A stretch of 64,000 nt of DNA, taken from NCBI GenBank assembly GCA_902540655.1, contig CACBNQ010000002.1, forward strand, positions 1 through 64,000, given 5' to 3'. The position numbers and the translations under genes were made by a program. The stretch comes from an uncultured Alphaproteobacteria bacterium. GTDB taxonomy: Bacteria; Pseudomonadota; Alphaproteobacteria; Rhodobacterales; Rhodobacteraceae. Positions 40,248 to 49,145 of the stretch are shown here, in pieces (positions within the stretch are counted from its first letter, which is position 1; each line of letters opens with the position of its first letter). The notes below the pieces were generated by a model. The model did not search any database. It was not told where the DNA came from and saw only the letters and a program-made list of their open reading frames with translations.

Positions 40248-41135
40248 ATGAAACCAGAAGAAATTTTATCTTATCCACCAAAAATTTTAACTCAGGAGCA
40301 GAGAGAACATTATTTTGAGTTCGGGTTCGTGGGAATAAAAGACTTAGTTCCGTCAGAGACACTAAAACTTATCAAAAAAGTTACAAGTGAGTTCGTTGAT
40401 AAAAGTCGCGAAGTCACGGAGTCAAATAATGTTTTTGATATCGGTCCAGGACATTCTTACGAGAATCCGGTACTTAGAAGATTAAAGAGTCCAGATGAGA
40501 ATCATGAAGAGTATTGGAATTTCTCAAAGGGTCTTATGGCTGACGTTGCTAGTGACCTTGTTGGTCCTAATGTGACATTTCATCACTCAAAATTAAACTT
40601 TAAGTGGTATGACGAAAGTGATACCGTCAAGTGGCATCAAGATATCCAATTCTTTCCTCATACAAATTACAACGTTTTGACAATTGGGTGTTATTTAGAG
40701 GACACTGACATGAATAATGGGCCTTTAGCCGTGTTAAAAGGTTCACATAAAAATGACCTATACGATCAGTACGACAAAAATGGTAATTGGACAGGAATGT
40801 TAAGCGATGAAGACGCAGATACTGTTGATATGTCGATGGTTGACTATCTTACGGGAAATGCTGGATCTATAACAATACATAACGCAAGAGCACTTCATTT
40901 CTCACCATCTTCGAAATCTAAAAATCCCAGACCACTTTTACTTAATTGTTATACATCTGCTGACGCTAAAGCCTATACACCTCACCCACAACCAACCGTG
41001 AACACGTATAAAATTGTAAGGGGAGAGCAGGTAAAATGGGCACACCATGATCCAAGACCTTGCCAGATGCCCCCCGACTGGTCAGGAGGGTACACTTCTA
41101 TTTACGCGGCCCAAGCGGGCGAAGATAAAACTTAA
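40248..41135 (+). CDS. Phytanoyl-CoA dioxygenase (PhyH/EctD-like) family protein
   Basis: WHQDIQFFPHTNYNVLTIGCYLEDTDMNNGPLAVLKGSHK; distal His in IHNARALHFS, Arg in NPRPLLL. Confidence 0.88.
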   Translation: MKPEEILSYPPKILTQEQREHYFEFGFVGIKDLVPSETLKLIKKVTSEFVDKSREVTESNNVFDIGPGHSYENPVLRRLKSPDENHEEYWNFSKGLMADVASDLVGPNVTFHHSKLNFKWYDESDTVKWHQDIQFFPHTNYNVLTIGCYLEDTDMNNGPLAVLKGSHKNDLYDQYDKNGNWTGMLSDEDADTVDMSMVDYLTGNAGSITIHNARALHFSPSSKSKNPRPLLLNCYTSADAKAYTPHPQPTVNTYKIVRGEQVKWAHHDPRPCQMPPDWSGGYTSIYAAQAGEDKT

Positions 41136-42067
41136 GTGCATAGTTCGTCCAAAAAGTCCTTGAAAAGCACGAAAGACTTACGAGTCTCAATTAAATCTGT
41201 TTCGAGCTGAAAATCATGCCATAGGTCTTTCCAGGTTTTTGTTACCACTTTGACTCTTTGCTTTTTTAGTCGTTTTAAAAACTGTCCAATCTGGACTGAA
41301 AGCATCTCATTTTCTGCATATTGGATCATAATTGGTGGTGAATTTTTAAAGTCGCCCAATAAAGGTGAAATCAAGGGATTTTTATGATCTGATGGATTGC
41401 AATAGAGATAGGATAAAGGACCAGAACCTGTTTCTTTTGCACGTTTTATAAATGGTCCTATTAGTACATCACTTTGACAGCAACTATCTGGATATTCTCC
41501 CATTTTAGCAGTTGGATAAACCCAAGGAGAAATACAAAATATTCCTTTTGGTTTTTTTGATTTGTCTTTTTTCAGTGCTAACAATAATGCTAGCGCTAAA
41601 TTGCCGCCAGCTGAATCACCAGCAAGGATAATATTGGATTTTTCTTTTTTTCCTAAAAGAAAAGAGTATGCTTTTTTCGCATCTTCTAATTGGCTTGGAT
41701 ACTTTGACTCAGGACTGAGTTTATATTCTACAAATATAATTTCTCTGCAGAGGATCTCTGCTAAAAAAGATATATAAGTTCGATAAATTTTGAAGTTACC
41801 AACAAAAAACCCACCCCCATGAAAGAATAAGATCTTTACTTTGTCAGAAATCTTATTTGGTATAATCCGATATAGCTCAAGCTGATCTAAAGATATTTTT
41901 TTCACGACTACATTGTTTACGTTTGCTCTTCTAAAGGATGCAAATAAAACAAGAAATCGCATTATTTTAATCTGAAAATGGCTAAGGCTTCCAGGTTTAA
42001 TTAAAGCCACAAGTCTCATAACAAAAGATATGACTTTTTTTCTGTTTCTAGCCTTTCTACTTATCAT
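41132..42067 (-). CDS. Alpha/beta hydrolase, hormone-sensitive-lipase family
   Basis: FFHGGGFFVGNFKIY, ILAGDSAGGNLALAL, terminal His in LWHDFQ. Confidence 0.88.
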   Translation of the reverse strand: MISRKARNRKKVISFVMRLVALIKPGSLSHFQIKIMRFLVLFASFRRANVNNVVVKKISLDQLELYRIIPNKISDKVKILFFHGGGFFVGNFKIYRTYISFLAEILCREIIFVEYKLSPESKYPSQLEDAKKAYSFLLGKKEKSNIILAGDSAGGNLALALLLALKKDKSKKPKGIFCISPWVYPTAKMGEYPDSCCQSDVLIGPFIKRAKETGSGPLSYLYCNPSDHKNPLISPLLGDFKNSPPIMIQYAENEMLSVQIGQFLKRLKKQRVKVVTKTWKDLWHDFQLETDLIETRKSFVLFKDFLDELCT

Positions 42068-42080
42068 AAATTATTGAGAT

Positions 42081-43034
42081 TTATCGTCTATGTATTAATT
42101 TTCGCGATGAACGTATTCGACTTACTTGCTTTTCTCTTAATGATACAAAAATACCAGAACACATTATCAAAATTATACCCAAAAGAGAAAGTCTATCTGG
42201 TATTTCGTTCCAAATTAAATAGGTAGAAATGACTGCAATAACTAAAGCCCCATATTCAAAGGGAGCTAAAAACGATGCTTCATGATTCTTGTATGCATAA
42301 GAAACAAGAATACCTCCTATTGAGATTGGGAGGGCAATACCTACAAGAATGTGTAACAAATCGAAAGTATTGACTGAGACCCATGAGCCCGTCAAAAATT
42401 TCAAAGCATTGCTCTGTCCAACATTAAGATCAGCTGTGTAAAAGACCCCGGCAAATATAAGGCTCGTGACAAAAAAACATAATTGGATATAAAAACCCAT
42501 CGTAATTGGTTTTTCTTGCGCCCCATACTTTCTAGTAATTATATGTAGAGCTGTATAAAAAAGAGCAGCTATTAAAGGAAATAATGAAATTAATTCAAAC
42601 GAAATTGTACCCGGCTTTATTATGAATAGCATGCCCAAAAATCCAACAAAGCAGGCCAAGCTTCTACGTATGCCCACTTTCTCTTTCAAAAAAAATACAG
42701 CAAAAATTGTAATCAAAACAGGTGCTATAAAAAATATTGCTGTCGCCTCCGCTAATGAAAGCTCAGCTATTGATATGAAGAAGAAAGTATTCGCCCCTAC
42801 AACTGCTAATCCCCTAAAAAAATGAAAAGCAGGGTTATTTGTATTAAGGTATTTAAAGCCACCGTAAAAAGGTAGAACAATAAAAAGTAAAATTGAAATG
42901 GCAAAAATAGCTCGGAAAAACATAAGCTGATGTAGTGGCATCTCAGTACTAAAAAGCTTAACCGATATGTCATTTACTGAAAAACAAATTGTACCCAAGA
43001 CGATTGCCGATATTCCTAAATAATTATTATTCAT
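42081..43034 (-). CDS. DMT superfamily (EamA-like) transporter
   Basis: multi-TM; FFRGLAVVGANTFFFISIAELSLAEATAIFFIAPVLITIFAVFFLKEKVG. Confidence 0.88.
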   Translation of the reverse strand: MNNNYLGISAIVLGTICFSVNDISVKLFSTEMPLHQLMFFRAIFAISILLFIVLPFYGGFKYLNTNNPAFHFFRGLAVVGANTFFFISIAELSLAEATAIFFIAPVLITIFAVFFLKEKVGIRRSLACFVGFLGMLFIIKPGTISFELISLFPLIAALFYTALHIITRKYGAQEKPITMGFYIQLCFFVTSLIFAGVFYTADLNVGQSNALKFLTGSWVSVNTFDLLHILVGIALPISIGGILVSYAYKNHEASFLAPFEYGALVIAVISTYLIWNEIPDRLSLLGIILIMCSGIFVSLREKQVSRIRSSRKLIHRR

Positions 43035-43121
43035 GCATATCTCAAAAATACTTCAATTAACCTCTATTTGCTTTAATATTGATTGGAGTAAATTACAAAT
43101 TTTTTTTGGATATATAAAAAA

Positions 43122-43829
43122 ATGGACATAGCTAATAAAAAAGCCCTCGTATTTGGTGGAACTTCTGGAATTGGGCTCTCTACATGTGAGCAATTAATTG
43201 AAAAAGGTGCAGACGTTATTGCCATCAGCAGAGATCCAAGTAAGGCGACCAGTGTTAAACACAATAAACTATCCTTTGAAAGCTGTGATGTAAGAATTGA
43301 AGAGGAAGTAAAAAATATTTTTGAAAAACATGCCCCTTTCGAAATCTTGGTGAGTGCTGCGACTGGAGGAAGCAGAGCGGCTGGCCCATTTCTAGAAATG
43401 GATATGACTGGTTTTAAAAACTCTTTTGATAAATTATGGGGTTACGCCAATGTTGTACGCTATGGCACACACTATTTAAGCTCGGATGGGACAATAGTTT
43501 TGGTTAGTGGTGCTCCGGCTAGGCGCATGAAGCCTGGACAAATCGCTCTTTCGGCAGTTGGTGGCGCGGTAGAGAACCTAGTCAGGGGTGTTGCAAACGA
43601 AATTGCTCCAAAGAGAATAAATGCTGTGGCGCCGGGTTTAATAGATACGCCTATGTTTTCACAAGAAGGTGAGGATCGAAGGATATTTCTAGACTCGGCT
43701 ACAGCATCTCACTCAATAAAGCGAGCTGGAAAACCAGATGAGGTTGCAAAAGGAATAATATTCGTCATTGAAAATGAATTTGTTAACGGAACTACTGTCG
43801 ATGTTGATGGTGGGTGGATAAACTCTTGA
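43122..43829 (+). CDS. Atypical SDR-family protein lacking YxxxK
   Basis: KKALVFGGTSGIGLSTCEQL dinucleotide motif; VAPGLIDTPMF; VDVDGGW; catalytic Tyr and Lys absent. Confidence 0.85.
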   Translation: MDIANKKALVFGGTSGIGLSTCEQLIEKGADVIAISRDPSKATSVKHNKLSFESCDVRIEEEVKNIFEKHAPFEILVSAATGGSRAAGPFLEMDMTGFKNSFDKLWGYANVVRYGTHYLSSDGTIVLVSGAPARRMKPGQIALSAVGGAVENLVRGVANEIAPKRINAVAPGLIDTPMFSQEGEDRRIFLDSATASHSIKRAGKPDEVAKGIIFVIENEFVNGTTVDVDGGWINS

Positions 43830-43875
43830 ACTCAAAACCAATGAATTGAGTTATGATAAACAGGGAAAAATAGAG

Positions 43876-44283
43876 ATGGAAGGATTCACTGGAAGCTGCT
43901 TATGTCGGCATATAACTTATAAGAGTAACACTACCCCTTTGAGGACCTTTAACTGTCATTGTGAGGACTGCAGAAAATGCAGTGGTGCCCCTTATCTTAC
44001 TAATATATTTGTAAAAGAAGATGATTTAGATATTCGGGGGAATTTGAAAAGCTACATACATCAATCAGAAAGTGGTAACAAAATAACTAAGAAATTTTGC
44101 GAACAATGCGGTTGTCAGATATTCTCTTTTAATGAGGGTAGGCCTGGATTAGTGAGAATTCATGCTGGAACCGTGAATGAATTAGAGGTAATAAAGCCAC
44201 AAGGAGACGTTTGGGTGTCGAAGAAAATACCCTCAATAAAAATAGATGAAACGTTGGATCAGTTTCAGAAGAATTTCATTTAA
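43876..44283 (+). CDS. GFA (glutathione-dependent formaldehyde-activating enzyme-like fold) family protein
   Basis: GSCLCRHITYKS, FNCHCEDCRKCSGAPY, FCEQCGCQIF; ATG start preferred over TTG at 43846. Confidence 0.88.
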   Translation: MEGFTGSCLCRHITYKSNTTPLRTFNCHCEDCRKCSGAPYLTNIFVKEDDLDIRGNLKSYIHQSESGNKITKKFCEQCGCQIFSFNEGRPGLVRIHAGTVNELEVIKPQGDVWVSKKIPSIKIDETLDQFQKNFI

Positions 44284-44303
44284 ATTAGGAAAGAATAGAC
44301 ACA

Positions 44304-44702
44304 ATGGCACAAAAAATTGTTAAACATGTAAAAGATATGGTCGCTGAAGCAAATAAAGAGGTTGAAATAACTCCTGTAGTTGATGCCTCAAAATATTTCG
44401 AAGATAGTCATTACGTTTTTGTAGATATAAGAGATCCTAGGGAAATACAAAGAGAAGGAAAAATTCCAAATTCGTTCTCTTGCCCAAGAGGAATGCTCGA
44501 ATTCTGGATAGACCCTGATAGTCCCTACCACAAAGACATTTTTAACCAAGACAAGAAATATGTATTTTATTGTGCCGCAGCGGGACGATCTGCTCTTGCT
44601 GCTAAAGCTGCACAAGACATGGGTCTAAACCCAGTATCTCATCTCGAGGGAGGCTTTGCAGCCTGGAAAAAATCTGGAAATCCTATTGAAACGAAAGAAT
44701 AA
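44304..44702 (+). CDS. Rhodanese-like domain protein
   Basis: YVFVDIRDPREIQREGKIPNS; active-site loop YCAAAGRSALAA; LEGGFAAWKKSG. Confidence 0.92.
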   Translation: MAQKIVKHVKDMVAEANKEVEITPVVDASKYFEDSHYVFVDIRDPREIQREGKIPNSFSCPRGMLEFWIDPDSPYHKDIFNQDKKYVFYCAAAGRSALAAKAAQDMGLNPVSHLEGGFAAWKKSGNPIETKE

Positions 44703-44705
44703 ATC

Positions 44706-46061
44706 ATGAATGAAACGTGTTGTGGTCCTGGATATTCTTCTCCTGCTGAAGCTATAAAAGCACCAAGGGAAAAACTTTTATATACAATTGCAATATATAC
44801 AGGGACAGGTATACAAAAGCCTGACTATTTAGCGACAGTCGACGTTGACCCTGATAGCCCTACTTATTCAAAAGTTATACATAGGTTAGAAATGCCAGGC
44901 ATTGGTGATGAGCTTCATCATATGGGATGGAATGCGTGTTCATCTTGCCATGACGACTCTAGCATGACTCGCAAATATCTTTTACTTCCGGGAGTACGGT
45001 CAAATAATATTCACATAGTGGATACCGCGACCAATCCTAGAATGCCCACTCTCCACAAAATTATTGCCGGAGCAGAGATTAAATCAAAAACTAACTTAAG
45101 CGGCCCACATACCGTTCATTGCCTAGGCTCAGAAATAATTATATCTATGCTGGGTGATGCGAAGGGAGAAGCACCTGGAGGATATTTGCATCTGGATAAA
45201 AATTTTGAAATTATAGGAAGATGGGAAAACTCTATGGGTGACATACCATTTGGGTATGATTTTTGGTACCAACCAAGACACAATATAATGGTTTCATCGG
45301 AATGGGCTGCTCCAAACACATTTATGCCAGGTTTTGATTTAGAAGAAGTAGGACACCTTAAGTATGGAAGACAGCTTCATTTTTGGGATTTTAAGGAGCG
45401 TAAACCTATTGAAACTATGTATTTGGGTGAAGATGGTCTGGTTCCTTTAGAAGTAAAATTTCATCATAATCCAGATAGCAGTCATGGGTTTTGTGGTGCA
45501 GCCCTTAGCGCGAATGTTATACACTGGTGGAAAGATAAAAATAAAAAATGGCAATGGGAAAAAATTATTGATGTAGAAAATCAGCCCCACCCAGACTGGC
45601 CAATTCCTATTCCAGGTGTGATGTCAGCAATTCTCGTTTCAATGGATGATAAATATTTGTATCTCAATAATTGGCTGCACGGTGATATGAGGCAATATGA
45701 TATATCAGACCCTCACAAGCCAAAACTCACTGGTCAAGTTTGGATGGGTGGTCTACTGGGAAAAGCTCCTGAAGTTAATGGTCTTAAGATTGCGGGTGGA
45801 CCACAAATGTTTCAGCTTAGCCTAGATGGGAAAAGGCTGTACGTAACTACTTCTCTATTCTCTACTTGGGATAATCAATTTTATCCAGATATAAGGGAAA
45901 AGGGTGGCGTATTGATAATGATTGACTGTGACCCAGTAAACGGAGGAATGAAGATTAATCCTGATTTTATGGTAAATTTTGGGGAAGAACCAAATGGCCC
46001 AAGCCGCTGTCATGAAAGTAGATATCCCGGTGGCGATTGCACGAGTGATATATGGCTGTGA
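44706..46061 (+). CDS. Selenium-binding protein 56 family / methanethiol-oxidase-like protein
   Basis: CGPGYSSPAEAIKAPREKLLY, DELHHMGWNACSSCHDD, YDFWYQPRHNIMVSSEWAAPN, NWLHGDMRQYDISDPHKPKLTGQVW, RYPGGDCTSDIWL. Confidence 0.93.
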   Translation: MNETCCGPGYSSPAEAIKAPREKLLYTIAIYTGTGIQKPDYLATVDVDPDSPTYSKVIHRLEMPGIGDELHHMGWNACSSCHDDSSMTRKYLLLPGVRSNNIHIVDTATNPRMPTLHKIIAGAEIKSKTNLSGPHTVHCLGSEIIISMLGDAKGEAPGGYLHLDKNFEIIGRWENSMGDIPFGYDFWYQPRHNIMVSSEWAAPNTFMPGFDLEEVGHLKYGRQLHFWDFKERKPIETMYLGEDGLVPLEVKFHHNPDSSHGFCGAALSANVIHWWKDKNKKWQWEKIIDVENQPHPDWPIPIPGVMSAILVSMDDKYLYLNNWLHGDMRQYDISDPHKPKLTGQVWMGGLLGKAPEVNGLKIAGGPQMFQLSLDGKRLYVTTSLFSTWDNQFYPDIREKGGVLIMIDCDPVNGGMKINPDFMVNFGEEPNGPSRCHESRYPGGDCTSDIWL

Positions 46062-46426
46062 AAACATTTCAGGTCGAAATATCAAATAGACGTGGTAAAT
46101 CCTACAAAGTTGATCATCGGCGTCCATTGCTTGATAGCTTGAGGCGACAGGGCGTTGATCTACCGTATGGTTGTAAGTATGGGGGATGTATTTCATGTGC
46201 TGCAAAACTTATTGATGGAGAAGTAGATCAAAGAAGGCAGGTGGCACTTAATAATAGACAGATAAATGATGGATACATTATACTTTGCGTAGCAAGACCT
46301 AAGTCGAATCTTATTCTTGAAATTGGTGTTGAGAGTCATGACAAGCTTTATAGAAACCCATTTTTAGATCCTTTAGAGCCTCATGAACTAAAGGATGACA
46401 TTGCAAAAAAAGAAAGAGAGAAGTAA
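46052..46426 (+). CDS. 2Fe-2S ferredoxin-type protein
   Basis: YGCKYGGCISCAAKLIDGEVD ... ILCVARP (CxxxxCxxC plus distal Cys). Confidence 0.9.
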   Translation: MAVKTFQVEISNRRGKSYKVDHRRPLLDSLRRQGVDLPYGCKYGGCISCAAKLIDGEVDQRRQVALNNRQINDGYIILCVARPKSNLILEIGVESHDKLYRNPFLDPLEPHELKDDIAKKEREK

Positions 46427-46890
46427 TGCCCGAAGCTAATGTAGACCACATATACAATTATCCTAAAGGTTATATCCAAGACATTCTGAAGTCCGTCAAA
46501 ACTATTGCGATGGTCGGAGCTAGTGGGGATAAGACGAAATTTAGCTATGGTGTTTTAAGGGTGTTGCATGAAACTGGATATGAAATGTTACCTGTTAACC
46601 CAAATCCCAATATTAAAGACATTAGAGGTCTCAAAGTCTTTCGCAGTCTAAAGCAAATAGATAAACCTGTTGATATGGTACAGGTGTTTCGAAGAAAAGA
46701 AGAGCTTTTATCGGTAGCAAAAGAAGCAATTGAAATAAAAGCAAAAGTGCTTTGGGGTCAAATAGGAGTTTATGATGACGAAGCTGCAGAGACAGCAAAA
46801 AAAGCAGGATTAAAAGTTATAATGAATAGATGTCCCAAAATTGAACTCTTTCGTCCCTTTTGGAAACCCAGATTAGACCTTAAGATTTAA
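46426..46890 (+). CDS. CoA-binding domain protein (YccU family)
   Basis: KTIAMVGASGDKTKFSYGVLRVLHETGYEMLPVNPN; LWGQIGVYDDEAAETAKKAGLKVIMNRCPKIE. Confidence 0.9.
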   Translation: MPEANVDHIYNYPKGYIQDILKSVKTIAMVGASGDKTKFSYGVLRVLHETGYEMLPVNPNPNIKDIRGLKVFRSLKQIDKPVDMVQVFRRKEELLSVAKEAIEIKAKVLWGQIGVYDDEAAETAKKAGLKVIMNRCPKIELFRPFWKPRLDLKI

Positions 46891-46902
46891 AGAGAGTGTC
46901 AC

Positions 46903-48054
46903 ATGGAATATCTCACTATTGACGATCTTAAGAACGAAGCAAGAAAAAAAGTTCCTAAAGCATTTCACGAATATGTTCTGTCAGGTTCTTGGACGGAGTC
47001 TACTTTGAAAGACAATAGTAACGATTTTAAAAAAATTTCCTTTAGACAGAGAGTTGCTGTCGATATTTCTGGTAGAACTACTAGGAAGAGTTTATTAGGC
47101 ACAGACTACAAGATGCCAGTTGCTTTGGCTCCGGTAGGTTTACTCGGCATGCAAAAAGCAAATGGTGAGATATTGGCGGCACAAGCAGCGGAGACTTTCG
47201 GGGTTCCTTTTACACTTTCTACCATGTCAATTTGTTCAATAGAAGAAGTTGCAAGAAATACTTCAAAACCATTTTGGTTTCAGCTCTATGTCATGAGAGA
47301 TCATGATTTTGCCAAAAGATTAGTTGAAAGAGCAAAAGCAGCAGAATGCTCAGCACTGGTGCTCACTTTGGACTTACAAATACTAGGCCAAAGGCACGCC
47401 GATATAAGGAATGGTTTATCAGTACCTATAAAGATAAAAATGTCTAATGTTTTTGACTTGATGTCAAAACCAAATTGGTGTTTTGAAATGGCAAGATCAA
47501 AAAATAGAACCTTCGGAAATATTATGGGTCATGTAAAAGATATCAAAAATCTAACCTCTCTAACTAAATGGGTACAAAGTCAATTTGACCCAAAACTTAA
47601 CTGGGATGATGTAAAAAGAATAAAAGACTGGTGGGGAGGCAAGTTAATTATTAAAGGGATCATGGACCCAGATGACGCTAAAATGGCACAGAAATGCGGT
47701 GCAGATGCTTTAGTGGTGTCTAATCATGGTGGAAGGCAGCTAGATGGAGTTAATAGTTCGATTTCTACGCTTCCGCAAATTAAGAAAGCTGTTTCAGATA
47801 TAGATGTATTATTTGATGGTGGTATTTCTTCCGGACAGGATATTCTCAAAGCTATCGCATTAGGTGCTGAAGGAGTAATGATTGGTAGATCTTTTGTTTA
47901 TGGCCTTTCAGCAAAAGGAAAGAAGGGGGTTATAAAAGCTTTAGAAATTCTTAACAAGGAACTTGATATGACAATGGCGCTATGCGGAAGACGAGACATA
48001 AAAGACGTTGGCAGGGATATTATTAAAGATTGTCCTTTTTTTGAGAAAAACTAG
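46903..48054 (+). CDS. FMN-dependent alpha-hydroxy-acid oxidase/dehydrogenase (LldD/glycolate-oxidase family)
   Basis: MPVALAPVGLLGMQ, FQLYVMRDHDFAKRL, VVSNHGGRQLDGVNSSISTLP, VLFDGGISSGQDILKAIALGAEGVMIGRSFVYG. Confidence 0.93.
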   Translation: MEYLTIDDLKNEARKKVPKAFHEYVLSGSWTESTLKDNSNDFKKISFRQRVAVDISGRTTRKSLLGTDYKMPVALAPVGLLGMQKANGEILAAQAAETFGVPFTLSTMSICSIEEVARNTSKPFWFQLYVMRDHDFAKRLVERAKAAECSALVLTLDLQILGQRHADIRNGLSVPIKIKMSNVFDLMSKPNWCFEMARSKNRTFGNIMGHVKDIKNLTSLTKWVQSQFDPKLNWDDVKRIKDWWGGKLIIKGIMDPDDAKMAQKCGADALVVSNHGGRQLDGVNSSISTLPQIKKAVSDIDVLFDGGISSGQDILKAIALGAEGVMIGRSFVYGLSAKGKKGVIKALEILNKELDMTMALCGRRDIKDVGRDIIKDCPFFEKN

Positions 48055-49130
48055 GCAACAAATTTTTTCCTTTCGTCCAATTCCAAAAATTTTGTTTTCT
48101 TGCTTAAGGAACTAAATATACCTTCTTCCGTTCCTGAAATAAAAAACTGGCTTTCCAAAGATAACAGTTCTGAAAATAAATTTTCTTTACGTACTTCATC
48201 CAAATGAGCTGTTATCTCATCCAAAAGCATTATGGGAGAGACTTTGTGCTGTTCTTTAATCAATTTTGCATTGGATAAAATTATGGAAATTATCGAAAGC
48301 TTTTGCTCACCTGTAGAACAGAATTTTGTATCTATTTCCTTCTCTAAATAAAACCCTTGTAAATCATCTGTATGAGGACCAAAATTTGTTCTACCAGATA
48401 CTAGGTCCTGTCCTCTTTGGTTTATTAAATTTTTCAAGAATACTTCTTCACTTTCAATAGGATCGTCTTTCAAATTAAGCTTTATCAGCGGAAAATAATT
48501 ATTCTTTTCGATTAAAACTGTATTAAGTTTTCCAATAAAATCTCGTCTACAATTATCTATTTCAAATCCAAGTATGGCCATTTTCTTTTCGATAGCGAGA
48601 TACCAAGAGCTGTCTGCTATACGATCTTTTAGTAACCTATTCCTATCTCTTAGAAGTTTTTCATATTGAGCACATCTTTTTGCATGGTTAATATCAAGAC
48701 TAAATACCATTCTATCTAAGAATTTTCTTCTGTCCTTAGAGGTTTCCATCCAGATCCTGTCCATTGGCGGTAAAAACCATAGAATTTTTAGACTCGAACT
48801 AAGATTATTTTGTGGCACTTTTTTTCCATCTATTTTCACAACTCTTCCATTTCCGACACTAGAAGTCTCGATTTCAAAAAGATTATTGTTTCTGTGAGCT
48901 AAAGCCTCAACTTTCCAGGAAGTATTATTAGATAGATTTATCATATCATGAAAGCTAGACCTTCTTATCCCCTTGCCTGGATATAAGAGCGATATAGCTT
49001 CCAAAAGGTTTGTTTTTCCAACTCCGTTTTTCCCATAAATAACGGTCGGATTTGAATCAAAGTGGAGTTCTAAAATTTTATACGATCTGAAATTACTTAT
49101 TTTGAGTTTTTCTATTCCGGCAGCACTCAT
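48051..49130 (-). CDS. recF: DNA replication/repair protein RecF
   Basis: LKISNFRSYKILELHF, IYGKNGVGKTNLLEAISLLYPGKGIRR, STGEQKLSIISIILS, PIMLLDEITAHLDE; follows dnaN. Confidence 0.96.
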   Translation of the reverse strand: MSAAGIEKLKISNFRSYKILELHFDSNPTVIYGKNGVGKTNLLEAISLLYPGKGIRRSSFHDMINLSNNTSWKVEALAHRNNNLFEIETSSVGNGRVVKIDGKKVPQNNLSSSLKILWFLPPMDRIWMETSKDRRKFLDRMVFSLDINHAKRCAQYEKLLRDRNRLLKDRIADSSWYLAIEKKMAILGFEIDNCRRDFIGKLNTVLIEKNNYFPLIKLNLKDDPIESEEVFLKNLINQRGQDLVSGRTNFGPHTDDLQGFYLEKEIDTKFCSTGEQKLSIISIILSNAKLIKEQHKVSPIMLLDEITAHLDEVRKENLFSELLSLESQFFISGTEEGIFSSLSKKTKFLELDERKKFVA

Positions 49131-49145
49131 TTAAATATAAATTGT

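Noticed and set aside
40144-40362. N-terminal extension of the CaiB-family ORF
   Set aside because: The 73 extra residues are not family-like, overlap the start of the divergent PhyH gene, and a Met with GGAGG upstream at 40143 fits the conserved start.
43876-44283. True glutathione-dependent formaldehyde-activating enzyme
   Set aside because: Only the Cys-rich GFA fold is supported; enzymatic role of this family is uncertain and cannot be read from sequence alone.
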